DNA of 64,000 bases from JAXFPC01 sp034180005 (GTDB lineage Bacteria > Bacillota > Negativicutes > Acidaminococcales > Acidaminococcaceae), in assembly GCA_034180005.1 (NCBI GenBank), contig JAXFPC010000029.1:62001-126000 (forward strand), in the 5' to 3' direction. A program made the position numbers and the translations under genes. A model generated the notes under the pieces. The model saw only the letters and a program-made list of their open reading frames with translations, was not told the origin of the DNA and searched no databases. Of this stretch, positions 44,027 through 57,786 are shown in pieces (the first letter of the stretch is position 1; every line of letters starts with the position of its first letter).

Positions 44027-44058
44027 AAAACAGCCTGTTTACAGCAGGCTGTTTTTTT
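44027..44058. terminator. Terminator between BASS transporter and glpK
   Basis: ACAGCCTG / CAGGCTGT hairpin with AAAA before and TTTTTTT after, usable from both sides by the convergent genes. Confidence 0.88.
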
Positions 44059-44061
44059 ATG

Positions 44062-46004
<1,943 letters not shown>

Positions 46005-47276
46005 TTACACTTTCAACTTGCCCGCATACTCGCCGAAATCAAAAGTACCGAAATAATCCTCCGGAGTTTCCGCTCTGCGAATAAGTTTGACGCCGCCGTC
46101 TTCCTGCAGCAGCAGTTCCGCGCTGCGCAGCTTGCCGTTGTAATTGTAGCCCATGGCAAATCCATGAGCGCCGGCATCATGAATGAAGAGCAGATCGCCG
46201 ATATCTATGCGCGGCAACATCCTGTCCACAGCAAATTTATCGTTATTTTCGCACAAACCTCCGGTCACGTCATACTTGTGATCACAAGGTAATCCTTCCT
46301 TGCCTATAACCGTGATGTGGTGATATGAACCGTACATGGCGGGACGCATCAAATTAGCTGCGCAGGCATCGCAGCCGATGTACTCCTTATAGATATGCTT
46401 CTCGTGAATGGCTCTCGTCACCAGTGCTCCGTGGGGCGCCAGCATATACCGTCCCAGCTCCGTAAAAATTTTCACGTCGCCCATGCCTGCCGGCACAAGG
46501 ATCTCTTCAAAAGCTTTACGCACACCTTCGCCGATAGCCGCCAAATCGTTCTCCCCCTGCTCCGGTCGATAAGCGATACCGATGCCTCCGGAAAGATTGA
46601 TGAACTCTATCTTGGCCCCCGTCTTTTCTTTAAGTTCCGCCGCCAGTTGGAAAAGAATCCGCGCCAAAGCCGGATAATATTCATTGGTCACCGTGTTGGA
46701 AGCCAAAAACGCGTGAATGCCGAAACGTTTCACTCCTTTGCCCAGAAGGATCCTGTAAGCCTCGAACATTTGCTCTTTCGTCATGCCGTACTTGGCATCG
46801 CCCGGATTGTCCATGATATTATTTTCCAGCGCAAAATGTCCGCCGGGATTATAGCGGCAGCTGACCAGCTCCGGAATGTCGGCAACCCGCTCCAGAAAGT
46901 CGATATGCGTAATATCGTCCAAATTTATGGTGGCGTTCAGCTTCCTTGCCAGCTGAAAATCCTCCGCCGGGGTAGCGTTGGAAGAAAACATAATCTCTTC
47001 CTCTCTGAACCCCACGGCATCCGACAGCATCAGCTCCGTCAAAGAAGAACAGTCGGCGCCGCAGCCTTCTTCTTGCAAAATTTTGAGCAGATAGGGGTTG
47101 GGCGTGGCTTTAACGGCAAAATATTCCTTGAAGCCTTCATTCCAGGCAAAAGCCTGACGCAGTTCCCGCGCTGTGCGGCGAATACCCGCCTCGTCATAAA
47201 GGTAAAACGGTGTCGGGAACTCCGCCGTTATGTTTTCCAACTGATTTTTATCGATAAACGGTATTTTTTCTGCCAT
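46005..47276 (-). CDS. lysA: Diaminopimelate decarboxylase-like PLP enzyme (LysA)
   Basis: A 423-residue fold-III PLP decarboxylase, probably making lysine from meso-diaminopimelate. The PLP Lys is in EYFAVKATPNPYLL near residue 57; HAFLASNT, the glycine-loop region NLSGGIGIAYRP, ELGRYMLAPHG and the C-terminal GGLCENNDKFA (catalytic Cys) are present. ATG 47276 is 8 nt from AGGAAAGG. It follows a TrmB-like regulator by 21 bp. Decarboxylation of another amino acid is possible, since some relatives act on ornithine or arginine. Confidence 0.87.
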   Translation of the reverse strand: MAEKIPFIDKNQLENITAEFPTPFYLYDEAGIRRTARELRQAFAWNEGFKEYFAVKATPNPYLLKILQEEGCGADCSSLTELMLSDAVGFREEEIMFSSNATPAEDFQLARKLNATINLDDITHIDFLERVADIPELVSCRYNPGGHFALENNIMDNPGDAKYGMTKEQMFEAYRILLGKGVKRFGIHAFLASNTVTNEYYPALARILFQLAAELKEKTGAKIEFINLSGGIGIAYRPEQGENDLAAIGEGVRKAFEEILVPAGMGDVKIFTELGRYMLAPHGALVTRAIHEKHIYKEYIGCDACAANLMRPAMYGSYHHITVIGKEGLPCDHKYDVTGGLCENNDKFAVDRMLPRIDIGDLLFIHDAGAHGFAMGYNYNGKLRSAELLLQEDGGVKLIRRAETPEDYFGTFDFGEYAGKLKV

Positions 47277-47297
47277 TATGATCACCTTTCCTAACTT

Positions 47298-47987
47298 TTA
47301 CTGCGTGAGTTGCAGCAACTTGATCTCATTTTTCAGCGCATCCTTGAAAAGATCCACTAAATTGCGTTTACAGGAATATAAACAGGTGGAAGTCTCATCC
47401 GCCAAATCACCGGTAATAACTGTCCGTGAATCGGCAATCAGCCTGATCTGCTCCGTTTCCTTAACGGCGACGTAGCAAACTGCTTCCGGCATGACAAAAT
47501 CTTTTTCGCTGATAACGACGATTTTCAGACCGCGTGCCGAAGCTTCTTCAAGCTCCTGCCGCACCGGCTCCAAAACTGCGGCGCTTCCGGAAACATAAAT
47601 GCGCTCCTTCGCCTGAGCTATGGTGTTCCTCAGCCTGTTGACAATTTCCTCCGCCCCCTTGACCGTGATATAACCTTCCGCAGCGCTCTGCAGCTCCGGC
47701 AGCTGCGCTAAAATATCCCGACGAATTTCCTGCAAACGTCGAAGTTTGTTACTGCAAAATTCTTCCGGAGCGACAGGCGTGTAGCGGGTTACCTTGTCCT
47801 CCTCCGCCACATATGCGGCGCCTTTCTCCACCAACCCTGCCAAAGCGGTATACGTATTGGAACGCGATATCCCCGTCTGCTTCGCAGCTTCATAGCCTGT
47901 CAGCTGCCCCGTTTTGAGCAGCAACACGTACAAAGTCGCTTCCTGCTTGGTAAGATTGAAATTGGTCAAACCTTCTATAAGTTCCAT
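47298..47987 (-). CDS. TrmB family transcriptional regulator
   Basis: A 229-residue regulator with an N-terminal winged helix (LTKQEATLYVLLLKTG, GISRSNTYTALAGLVEKG), a coiled linker, and a C-terminal PLD-like effector domain (ERIYVSGSAAVLEPVRQELEEA; GDLADETSTCLYS). ATG 47987 has AGAGG 5 nt upstream. It precedes lysA in what looks like one transcript, so it may control that gene or itself; no operator could be assigned. Confidence 0.85.
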   Translation of the reverse strand: MELIEGLTNFNLTKQEATLYVLLLKTGQLTGYEAAKQTGISRSNTYTALAGLVEKGAAYVAEEDKVTRYTPVAPEEFCSNKLRRLQEIRRDILAQLPELQSAAEGYITVKGAEEIVNRLRNTIAQAKERIYVSGSAAVLEPVRQELEEASARGLKIVVISEKDFVMPEAVCYVAVKETEQIRLIADSRTVITGDLADETSTCLYSCKRNLVDLFKDALKNEIKLLQLTQ

Positions 47988-48367
47988 GATTACCTCTTGC
48001 AAATTTATTGTTCCTGTTTAAGAACACTATACTATTTTTGTCTGTATTTGTCAACTGTCCTGCCGCTTACTTCGCCGCTGTCCGTCAGAAAACGCAATAG
48101 TTGCTACATTCTTGACACTATCTAAACAAAAAGAGGTGATTAGATTTTTCTCTAATCACCTGAATATAAGCGGTTATTGTTTGGCGGCAGGCTAAATTTT
48201 TTCGTTGCTGGCTGCATCTTCGCCAACCTTGTGAAAGCCGTCCTCTTTACCGGAATAATCTTCTGCAAACAACGGAATAACCTGCAAAAGAGTTGTTTGT
48301 TTTGCAAAGAAGCGCTGCTGTCCCGTACGGATTGCGTATGTTGTACGGCGATACCTGCCGAAACGCT
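47988..48367. other. 380-bp non-coding region between tatD and the trmB-like gene
   Basis: It contains the trmB-like promoter side and a hairpin at 48134-48161. The 48180-48360 part has no supported frame: a 100-codon frame on the plus strand lacks a ribosome binding site and runs into tatD. Confidence 0.5.
48121..48161 (-). terminator. Hairpin/terminator downstream of tatD
   Basis: AGGTGATTAGA / TCTAATCACCT (11 bp, perfect) at 48134-48161, followed on the minus strand by CTTTTTGTTTAG. It lies about 200 bp past the tatD stop, leaving a long 3' untranslated stretch. Confidence 0.8.
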
Positions 48368-49147
48368 TCACCTTATCTTTTTAAACAGTCTTCTGGTGTT
48401 GGCGGCGGTAACGGCAGCCAGCTCTTCAAAGTCCATGCCCAAAAGTTCTGCCGCGTTGCGAGCAGTGTACTCAACATAAGCGGGATTGTTGCGTTTGCCG
48501 CGGAAAGGTACCGGCGTAAGATACGGACTGTCGGTTTCAAAAAGGATCCGGTCGCGGGGAGCGTAACGCAGCACTTCACGCACCTTTTCCGCGTTCTTAT
48601 AAGTAGACGTGCCGCCGAAACCCAAATAATATCCTCGTTTCAATAATTCCTTCGCCATCTCCAAAGAACCGGAAAAACAATGAAAGACTGCTTCCACTCC
48701 GGTAATCTGTTTCTGAAAAAGCTCCAGCATATCGCCGTGCGCGTCTCTGTCATGAATAATCAGCGGCAAGCCGTACTCTTCGGCTAAAGCCGCTTGCTCC
48801 AAAAAAACTCTGCGCTGCACTTCTCGCGGTTCATTATCCTTCCAATAATAGTCCAGACCGATCTCACCGATAGCCACTACCTTGGGATGCCGCGCCCAAA
48901 GCGCCAACTGTTCCAAATAATCCGCAGGCAGTTTGCCCAACTCCTCCGGATGATATCCCACCGCCGCATAAACGAAATCGTATTGCTCCGCCAGTTTGAC
49001 GGCAAAGGAGGAACTGTCCCCGTCGCAGCCGGGATTGATGATGCCCTCCAGTTCATGGCTCAAGCTCTGCAAAAGCTCGTCCCGGTCGGAAGCATAATAC
49101 TCTGAATCCATATGGGCATGAGAATCCCATAAACCTGTTCTGCTCAT
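48368..49147 (-). CDS. tatD: TatD family hydrolase (metal-dependent DNase)
   Basis: A 259-residue TIM-barrel hydrolase. DSHAHMD near residue 8 gives the first metal His pair, followed by VGYHPEE, GEIGLDYYW, IIHDRDAHGD, VFHCFSGS and ETDSPYLTP, the complete TatD signature set. ATG 49147 has AAAGGTGA upstream; the TTG at 49162 would overlap it. A terminator for the preceding gat operon lies just upstream. Confidence 0.93.
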   Translation of the reverse strand: MSRTGLWDSHAHMDSEYYASDRDELLQSLSHELEGIINPGCDGDSSSFAVKLAEQYDFVYAAVGYHPEELGKLPADYLEQLALWARHPKVVAIGEIGLDYYWKDNEPREVQRRVFLEQAALAEEYGLPLIIHDRDAHGDMLELFQKQITGVEAVFHCFSGSLEMAKELLKRGYYLGFGGTSTYKNAEKVREVLRYAPRDRILFETDSPYLTPVPFRGKRNNPAYVEYTARNAAELLGMDFEELAAVTAANTRRLFKKIR

Positions 49148-49167
49148 TGCTTCACCTTTCAACGTGT

Positions 49168-49200
49168 AATTAAAAAGGGGACGCCTCCATGTGCGCCCCC
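49168..49200 (-). terminator. Terminator of gatCAB
   Basis: GGGGCGC / GCGTCCCC hairpin on the minus strand, with TTTTTAATT following, 9 bp after the gatB stop. Confidence 0.88.
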
Positions 49201-49208
49201 TGAAAATT

Positions 49209-50651
49209 TTATTGCATTTTTTCGCGGAGCATCTGCTGTACCATGGGAGGGTTAGCTTTGCCCTTCGATTGTTTCATAACCTGTCCGGTCAGGAAGCCGA
49301 TAGCTTTGTCCTTACCTGCCTTAAAGTCGGCAACGGACTGAGGATTGGCAGCCAACACCGCATCTACCAGCGCTTCGATAGCGCCGGCATCGCTCACCTG
49401 CTCCAAGCCGAGTTTTTTGACAAGCTCTTTAGGAGAGCCGCCACCCTTGACCATTTCCGCAAAAATCTGCTTGCCGGCCTTGCTGTTGATCACGCCGTCC
49501 TTCAAAAGGTTGACCAGTTCAGCCAACGCGGCAGGGGCAACGGGAAATTGTTCTATAGAAAGGTTTTCGCTGTTCAAATAGGCGGAAACGTCGCCCAGCA
49601 TCCAGTTGGCCACGCCTTTGGCATCTTTGGCGTCCTTGGCGGCGGCGTCAAAATATTCAGCCATCGCTTTAACGGAAACAATTTGCGCCGCATCGTACTC
49701 CGTCAGTCCGAATTGACTTACAAGGCGTTCCTTGCGCTGCGCCGGCAGCTCCGGCAGTGTTTCCCTCACTCTTTCGATCCACGCGTCGTCCAAATTTACC
49801 GGAACAAGGTCGGGATCCGGGAAATATCTGTAGTCATGAGCTTCCTCTTTGGAACGCATGGACAAGGTCACGCCGTTGGCTTCGTCCCAGGTACGTGTTT
49901 CCTGAACTATACGGCCGCCGTCTTCCAGAATTTCTCTCTGGCGCTCCACTTCATATCTGATAGCGCGTTCCAAAGCGCGGAAAGAATTAAGATTCTTAAT
50001 CTCGGCGCGTGTGCCGAATTCCTTGGCTCCCACAGGCATCAAAGAAATGTTGGCATCACAACGCAGGCTTCCCTCCTGCATTTTGCAGTCACACACGTCG
50101 ATGTACTCCAGAATGGCTTTCAGGTTTTCCATGTAAGCTCTCGCTTCTTCGGCGCTGCGCATATCCGGTTCGGAAACAATTTCGATCAGCGGTACTCCGG
50201 CGCGATTATAATCGACAGCCGAAGAATCGGAAGTGCTGATGGTGGCTCCGCTGTGTACCAGCTTGCCGGCGTCCTCCTCCATATGGATACGGGTCACGCC
50301 GATACGTTTCTCCTGTCCGTCCAGTACAATATCAATATGACCGTGCTCACAAATAGGCATATACAGCTGAGAAATCTGATAGTTCTTAGCCAAATCCGGA
50401 TAAAAATAATTTTTACGGTCAAATTTATTGACCTTATTGATGTCGCAGTTCAGCGCCAACCCGGCCTTAATGGCGAATTCGACAACCTGCCTGTTTAGTA
50501 CGGGCAACGCCCCCGGCATGCCGAGGCATACGGGACACACATGGGTATTGGGCAGTCCGCCGAATTCAGTGGAGCAGCTGCAGAAAGCTTTCGTTTTTGT
50601 TTTCAGTTCGGCGTGAACCTCAAGTCCGATAACAGTAATATATTGCGTCAT
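49209..50651 (-). CDS. gatB: Asp-tRNA(Asn)/Glu-tRNA(Gln) amidotransferase subunit B
   Basis: A 480-residue subunit that binds and activates mischarged tRNA for amidation. IGLEVHAELKTKTKAFC at the N-terminus with zinc-ligand cysteines (CSC, CPVC), DYNRAGVPLIEIVSEPD, and the C-terminal tail domain (GVINSKAGKQIFAEM) are diagnostic. Its ATG overlaps the gatA stop by one base (TAATG), a coupled arrangement. Confidence 0.97.
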   Translation of the reverse strand: MTQYITVIGLEVHAELKTKTKAFCSCSTEFGGLPNTHVCPVCLGMPGALPVLNRQVVEFAIKAGLALNCDINKVNKFDRKNYFYPDLAKNYQISQLYMPICEHGHIDIVLDGQEKRIGVTRIHMEEDAGKLVHSGATISTSDSSAVDYNRAGVPLIEIVSEPDMRSAEEARAYMENLKAILEYIDVCDCKMQEGSLRCDANISLMPVGAKEFGTRAEIKNLNSFRALERAIRYEVERQREILEDGGRIVQETRTWDEANGVTLSMRSKEEAHDYRYFPDPDLVPVNLDDAWIERVRETLPELPAQRKERLVSQFGLTEYDAAQIVSVKAMAEYFDAAAKDAKDAKGVANWMLGDVSAYLNSENLSIEQFPVAPAALAELVNLLKDGVINSKAGKQIFAEMVKGGGSPKELVKKLGLEQVSDAGAIEALVDAVLAANPQSVADFKAGKDKAIGFLTGQVMKQSKGKANPPMVQQMLREKMQ

Positions 50652-52117
50652 TATTCTTTACCTCCGATGGCAGCGAATACTTTGTGATAACCTGTTGCCT
50701 GTTCAAAGGTATAAGCTGCTCTGAGAACGGTTTCCTCATCCAGAACCTTGCCGATAAGCTGCATACCTACAGGCATTCCGTCCGCGAAACCGCAGGGGAT
50801 GGAGATACCCGGCAATCCCGCCATGTTGACCGGTATCGTGGTCACGTCCAGCATATAAATCGAAAGCGGATCCATATTGCCGTCGATAGGATACGCCGGC
50901 ACCGGAGAAGTTGGCGTGAGCAGAACGTCGCATTTTTGGAAAGCTTCCTCAAAATCCTTGCGGATGAGCGTACGCACCTGCAAAGCTTTATTGTAATAAG
51001 CGTCGTAATAACCGGAACACAGTACATACGTTCCCAAGATGATACGGCGGCGCACTTCTTCTCCGAAGCCTTCGGTACGGCTGAGCGCAGTCATTTCCGG
51101 AGCCGAAAGCGCTTCCGCGTTGCGATAACCGTAGCGCACTCCGTCAAAACGCGCCAAGTTGGCGGACGCTTCCGCCGGCGAGATAATGTAGTAGGTTACC
51201 ACGGCATATTCCGTATGGGGCAAAGAAATATCGACAATTTCCGCGCCCAGTTCCTGATATTTTTTTACGGCTTCATCTATGGTCTGCTTAACTTTGGCGT
51301 CGATGCCTTCGCCGAAATATTCCCGCGGCAGTCCGATGCGCAGACCTTTGACGTCCTGCACCAAAGCTTTGGTGAAATCGGGAACGGCAATGTCCAAAGA
51401 CGTGGAATCCATCTCATCCTTGCCGCAAATAGCATTAAGCACCAAAGCGGCGTCGGTTACATCCCTGGTGATAGGACCTATTTGGTCAAGAGAGGAGGCA
51501 AAAGCCACGCAACCGTATCTTGATACGCGTCCGTAAGTCGGCTTGATGCCCACGCAGCCGTTAAAAGCCGCCGGTTGTCGGATGGAGCCGCCCGTATCGC
51601 TGCCCAAAGTCCAAATCGCTTCGCCGGCAGCTATAGCGGCGGCACTGCCGCCGGAAGAACCGCCGGGAACTCTCGTAAGATCCCAGGGATTGCGCGCAGG
51701 ACCGAAAAACGAAGTAGTGGTGGTGGAACCCATGGCAAATTCGTCCATGTTGGTCTTGCCGAGAAAAATCGTATCTTCGCCACGCAGCTTCTTAATGACA
51801 TGAGCGTCGTAAACAGGCACGAAATCCGCCAGCATTTTGGAAGCACAGGTAGTTTTAAGTCCCTTGGTGGAAATATTATCCTTAATGGCTCCGGGAATAC
51901 CCGCCAAAGGAGCGACAGTTTCTCCTGCCGCCAGCTTTGCATCCACCGCCGCCGCCTGCTTCAGAGCATTCTCCCTGTCCAAAGTGACGTAAGCGTTAAC
52001 TTTATCTTCCACCGCGTCAATTCTGGCGTACAATTCCTCAGTAAGCTCTACGGAGCTTATTTCTTTTTTTACGAGCTTTTCATGCAGCTCGTGCGCTGTT
52101 GCTTTATACAATTCCAA
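50651..52117 (-). CDS. gatA: Asp-tRNA(Asn)/Glu-tRNA(Gln) amidotransferase subunit A
   Basis: The 488-residue glutaminase subunit that releases ammonia from glutamine. The amidase Ser-cisSer-Lys triad is in [23 protein letters not shown] and [12 protein letters not shown]. It lies 15 bp downstream of gatC, with GGAGG upstream. Together with GatB and GatC it shows that the organism makes Gln-tRNA and/or Asn-tRNA by the indirect route. Confidence 0.97.
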   Translation of the reverse strand: MELYKATAHELHEKLVKKEISSVELTEELYARIDAVEDKVNAYVTLDRENALKQAAAVDAKLAAGETVAPLAGIPGAIKDNISTKGLKTTCASKMLADFVPVYDAHVIKKLRGEDTIFLGKTNMDEFAMGSTTTTSFFGPARNPWDLTRVPGGSSGGSAAAIAAGEAIWTLGSDTGGSIRQPAAFNGCVGIKPTYGRVSRYGCVAFASSLDQIGPITRDVTDAALVLNAICGKDEMDSTSLDIAVPDFTKALVQDVKGLRIGLPREYFGEGIDAKVKQTIDEAVKKYQELGAEIVDISLPHTEYAVVTYYIISPAEASANLARFDGVRYGYRNAEALSAPEMTALSRTEGFGEEVRRRIILGTYVLCSGYYDAYYNKALQVRTLIRKDFEEAFQKCDVLLTPTSPVPAYPIDGNMDPLSIYMLDVTTIPVNMAGLPGISIPCGFADGMPVGMQLIGKVLDEETVLRAAYTFEQATGYHKVFAAIGGKE

Positions 52118-52132
52118 AGTACGCAGCCTCCT

Positions 52133-52420
52133 TTACTCTATTACGCGGGGAACTTTAAAGCCGTCGTTGTGGACAGCCGGAGCATTCTGCAAAGCAGCCT
52201 CATGGGAAGTTCCTTCTCTTACAACATCTTCGCGCAGCACATTGCTGACCGGCAGAACATGAGCTGTAGGCTCTATGCCGTCAGTATTTACCTGTTGAAG
52301 AATATCGGCGTAATTGAGGATTTGATTAAACAGTTCCGTAAATTTATCCGACTCGCCTTCCGGTATGTTCAAACGGGAAAGCTGCGCGATATATTTTACG
52401 TCATCAGCTGTTACTTTCAT
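52133..52420 (-). CDS. gatC: Asp-tRNA(Asn)/Glu-tRNA(Gln) amidotransferase subunit C
   Basis: A 95-residue chaperone-like subunit that wraps around GatA and GatB. The N-terminus KVTADDVKYIAQLSRLNIPE and the end DGFKVPRVIE are typical. First gene of gatCAB, 101 bp downstream of ligA. Confidence 0.95.
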   Translation of the reverse strand: MKVTADDVKYIAQLSRLNIPEGESDKFTELFNQILNYADILQQVNTDGIEPTAHVLPVSNVLREDVVREGTSHEAALQNAPAVHNDGFKVPRVIE

Positions 52421-52521
52421 CTTTTCACCATCCTAATAAAACTTTCATGTGTTTTTACCATAACAATGTTTATTATATCACACAGTACCTTTACTGTTAA
52501 CACCTTACTGCACGGCGGAAG

Positions 52522-54579
<2,058 letters not shown>

Positions 54580-54596
54580 TCATTTATTATCGTTGT

Positions 54597-56804
54597 TTAA
54601 AGCTTCTTCAAGACAGCGTACTTCGTCAGCAGGCTTCTGATACCCGCTCCGGCGAAAGCTATTTTGACCTCCTGCCCGTCCGCAGAATCTTTGACCGCCA
54701 CTACCGTACCTTCGCCCCACTTGCTGTGACTGACCTTATCGCCCGCGGAGAATGTGTCCTTGTTGCCGGCATCTTCGGGAACAAAGCTTGTCTGCGGCTG
54801 TAAGAACCAGTTGGAAGGCTTGTTGTCGCGCTTAGGCGCGGCGACGGCAGGCGCTTCGCTTCTGGTGCGGACGGGACGTTTGTAGACGCTGATCAAATTA
54901 CGCGGTACTTCCTCCAAAAAACGTGACGGCGGATAGTTGACCGTGTGGCCGAAAATCATTCTCATCTTGGCATTACTCAGAAAAAGCCGCTTTTCCGCGC
55001 GAGTTATACCCACATAGCAAAGACGTCTTTCTTCCTCGACTTCTTCTTCGTCCAGCAACGTGCGCGCGTGGGGAAAGATTCCCTCTTCCACGCCTACGAG
55101 GAACACCACTGGAAATTCCAACCCCTTGGCGGAGTGCAGCGTCATCAGCGTAAGTTTTTCTTCGTTCATATCGGCATCGTCAATATCGGAAACCAAAGCC
55201 ACATGAGCCAGAAAATTTTCCAAAGTATCTTCTTCGCCGCTTTTGGCGAAATCCTCCGCCACCGACAAAAATTCGTGCAAATTTTCAATCCTGCTCTGAT
55301 CCTGCGCGCTCCGGCTGAGCTGCAACTCCTCCATGTAACCGGTTTTATTGATGACGTCCTCCACCAGCTGACGGACAGGAATTTCCGCCGCCGCAGCCAT
55401 CAAATCAAAAAGCACCGCCGCCAGTTCGTCCAGTTTGGAACCGAAGCGACTGCTTATGCCGGGAACGTCGCCGGAATTGGAAACGACATCGAACAAGTGC
55501 TTCCCATTGGCAGCAGCATAAGCTTGCAGCTTGGTTAGAGTAGCCTCGCCGATACCTCGTCGCGGAACATTGATGATGCGCAGCAAGCTTATCTCATCAT
55601 GGGGATTAAAAATAATCCTCAAATAAGCGATAATATCCTTGATTTCTTTACGGTCATAGAACTTGGTGCCGCCGACCATACTGTAGGGGATGCCGCTTTT
55701 TATGAGCATTTCCTCGAATACGCGGGACTGAGTGTTGGTTCTGTAGAGTATGGCAACGTCGCCTAAACGCAGATTTTCTTTTTCCTGCAGCTCCTGCATC
55801 CTTTCGATGACGAACCTGGCTTCATCACGTTCGTCGCTGGCGTGATAATATACTATTTCCGTTCCGTTTTCCTTGTCCGTCCACAAATTTTTCGGTTTGC
55901 GGCCGGTATTGTTCTCTATCACGGCATTGGCGGCATCCAGGATAACCTGCGTGCTGCGGTAATTCTGCTCCAACTTGATCAGCCTGGCCTCGGGATAATC
56001 TTTCTCAAAATCCAGGATATTGCGGATGTCCGCTCCCCGCCAGCCGTAAATACTCTGATCCGCGTCCCCGACAACGCAAATATTTTTGTGGGACGCTGCC
56101 AGGATCTTGGTCAGCAAATACTGCACTCTGTTGGTATCCTGATATTCGTCCACCAACAAATAGTCGAATTTCCTCTGGTAGCGCGTTCTGACATCTTCGT
56201 TTTCCTGCAGCAGTTTCAGCGTCACCAGCAACAGATCGTCGAAATCCACGGCGTTATTATTGCGCAGTTTGGCTTCGTAAGCGGTATATATTTTAGCCAC
56301 CTGCTGCTCGTAAAAGTCGTTGGCCGCCGCGGCATACTCCTCCGGCGACTGCATGAGATTTTTAGCTCCGCTGATCCTCGCCGCCACGGCGGAAGGCTGA
56401 TATCTTTTATCATCGAGATTCATCTCGTGCAAAACCTGTTTGATAAGATTTTTGCTGTCGGAAGAGTCATAGATGGCGAAATTGCTGCTGTATACGCCCA
56501 GCTTATCTATCTCCCGGCGCAACAGTCTGGCGCAGAAAGCGTGAAAAGTAAAGAGCCACACGTCCTTAGCGGCTGCTCCCGCCATATTGTCGACCCTCTC
56601 CCGCATTTCCGCCGCCGCTTTATTCGTAAAAGTTATCGCCAGTATTCTGTAAGGCAACACACCCTGCTGCAGCAGATGAGCAATACGGCAAGTTAAAACC
56701 TTGGTCTTGCCGCTGCCAGCGCCGGCCAAAATCAGCATCGGCCCGTTGATATTCTTGACAGCCTCTACCTGCTGATCGTTCAACCCCTCAAATATTGTTG
56801 TCAT
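54597..56804 (-). CDS. pcrA: ATP-dependent DNA helicase PcrA (UvrD/Rep family)
   Basis: A 735-residue superfamily 1A helicase. Walker A LAGAGSGKTKVL at residues 27-38, VDEYQDTN, VGDADQSIYGWRGAD, LEQNYRST and GLEFPVVFLVG are the SF1 motifs in order. The C-terminus has the Tudor-like KWGEGTVV segment found in PcrA. GGAGGG precedes ATG 56804, and an extended -10 (TGGTATAAT; TATAAT = complement of 56843-56848) lies upstream. Confidence 0.97.
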   Translation of the reverse strand: MTTIFEGLNDQQVEAVKNINGPMLILAGAGSGKTKVLTCRIAHLLQQGVLPYRILAITFTNKAAAEMRERVDNMAGAAAKDVWLFTFHAFCARLLRREIDKLGVYSSNFAIYDSSDSKNLIKQVLHEMNLDDKRYQPSAVAARISGAKNLMQSPEEYAAAANDFYEQQVAKIYTAYEAKLRNNNAVDFDDLLLVTLKLLQENEDVRTRYQRKFDYLLVDEYQDTNRVQYLLTKILAASHKNICVVGDADQSIYGWRGADIRNILDFEKDYPEARLIKLEQNYRSTQVILDAANAVIENNTGRKPKNLWTDKENGTEIVYYHASDERDEARFVIERMQELQEKENLRLGDVAILYRTNTQSRVFEEMLIKSGIPYSMVGGTKFYDRKEIKDIIAYLRIIFNPHDEISLLRIINVPRRGIGEATLTKLQAYAAANGKHLFDVVSNSGDVPGISSRFGSKLDELAAVLFDLMAAAAEIPVRQLVEDVINKTGYMEELQLSRSAQDQSRIENLHEFLSVAEDFAKSGEEDTLENFLAHVALVSDIDDADMNEEKLTLMTLHSAKGLEFPVVFLVGVEEGIFPHARTLLDEEEVEEERRLCYVGITRAEKRLFLSNAKMRMIFGHTVNYPPSRFLEEVPRNLISVYKRPVRTRSEAPAVAAPKRDNKPSNWFLQPQTSFVPEDAGNKDTFSAGDKVSHSKWGEGTVVAVKDSADGQEVKIAFAGAGIRSLLTKYAVLKKL

Positions 56805-56957
56805 CTAAAAAGAACCCTCCGTTTAAATCCTGATGTTTTAATATTATACCATAAATGTCCTCGCCGGGACAGCAGAAACCGCCTTAAAAATTCTTTCCAT
56901 CGGGTTCCGGATGTGTTAAAATACTGTAACTGAAAAATCAATTCTCGAGGAACGCAA

Positions 56958-57755
56958 ATGACAAGCACGCACATAAAAATTCCCGCCGACGCTTTAAGCA
57001 AACTGTGGCGGGCTATTATAGAATTCGATATGCTACAGCCACACGACAGGATTCTCATCGGGCTGAGCGGAGGCAAAGACAGTATGCTGCTCACCGCCAT
57101 GTTGGCGGAAATAAAAAAATATTCGCCGATACCCTTTAAATTAGCGTGCTACACTGTAAACGGCATGTTTGCGCCGGATTTTCCCCGGCAGCAGCTGCGC
57201 GATTTTGCGGACAGCTTCGGCCTTAAACACTACAGCGATGATGTTGACGTCATGGCGGCTCATGCAGCCAAAGGCGGCAGTCCCTGCTTTACCTGCGCGT
57301 ACTTCCGCCGTGCCGCGACCAACCGCCGCGCCTTGGAGCTGGGCTTCAACAAAGTTGCGCTGGCTCATCACAACGACGATGCCGTGGAAACATTTTTCAT
57401 GAACGTCTTTACTTCCGGACAGCTGCGAACTTTCCTGCCCGTGACTTATTTGAGCCGCACAGGACTGACCGTGCTGCGACCTCTGCTTTACTATCGCGAA
57501 GCGGAAATCAAAGAGCTTGTCCGGAAAATCGGACTTACACCGCTGAAAAATCCCTGCCCTTATGACGGCCACACCACCAGACAGGATGTCAAAGAACATA
57601 TCGCCGAATTGGACGAGCGATACCCCGGCGTCTACGAACATCTGGCAGCCGCCATGCGCCAATCTCCGCGGCAGGAACTCTGGCCGAAGAAACTGTCGCA
57701 AAAGGAACTGCAGGAAAAATTCCGCAACTTCAAAGCTAACGACAAAAGTAAATAA
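56958..57755 (+). CDS. TtcA-like tRNA thiolation ATPase
   Basis: A 265-residue PP-loop enzyme of the TtcA/TtuA family, which thiolates tRNA bases. The PP-loop is GLSGGKDSML at residues 35-44. Cluster-ligand cysteines are in SPCFTCAYFRR and NPCPYDG, and KVALAHHNDDAVETFF is the conserved central segment. The tRNA base is not certain; TtcA acts on C32. It is transcribed alone and ends at a strong terminator. Confidence 0.87.
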   Translation: MTSTHIKIPADALSKLWRAIIEFDMLQPHDRILIGLSGGKDSMLLTAMLAEIKKYSPIPFKLACYTVNGMFAPDFPRQQLRDFADSFGLKHYSDDVDVMAAHAAKGGSPCFTCAYFRRAATNRRALELGFNKVALAHHNDDAVETFFMNVFTSGQLRTFLPVTYLSRTGLTVLRPLLYYREAEIKELVRKIGLTPLKNPCPYDGHTTRQDVKEHIAELDERYPGVYEHLAAAMRQSPRQELWPKKLSQKELQEKFRNFKANDKSK

Positions 57756-57786
57756 CCGTGAAGCCATGCTTCACGGTTATTTTTAT
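57748..57786. terminator. Bidirectional terminator between ttcA-like and vanZ-like genes
   Basis: AATAACCGTGAAGC / GCTTCACGGTTATTTTTATT: a strong stem with A/T runs on both sides, overlapping the end of the plus-strand gene. Confidence 0.92.

Noticed and set aside
48177..48479. 100-codon plus-strand frame between the trmB-like gene and tatD
   Set aside because: No ribosome binding site, Cys/Leu-rich composition, and its second half is antisense to the conserved tatD C-terminus.
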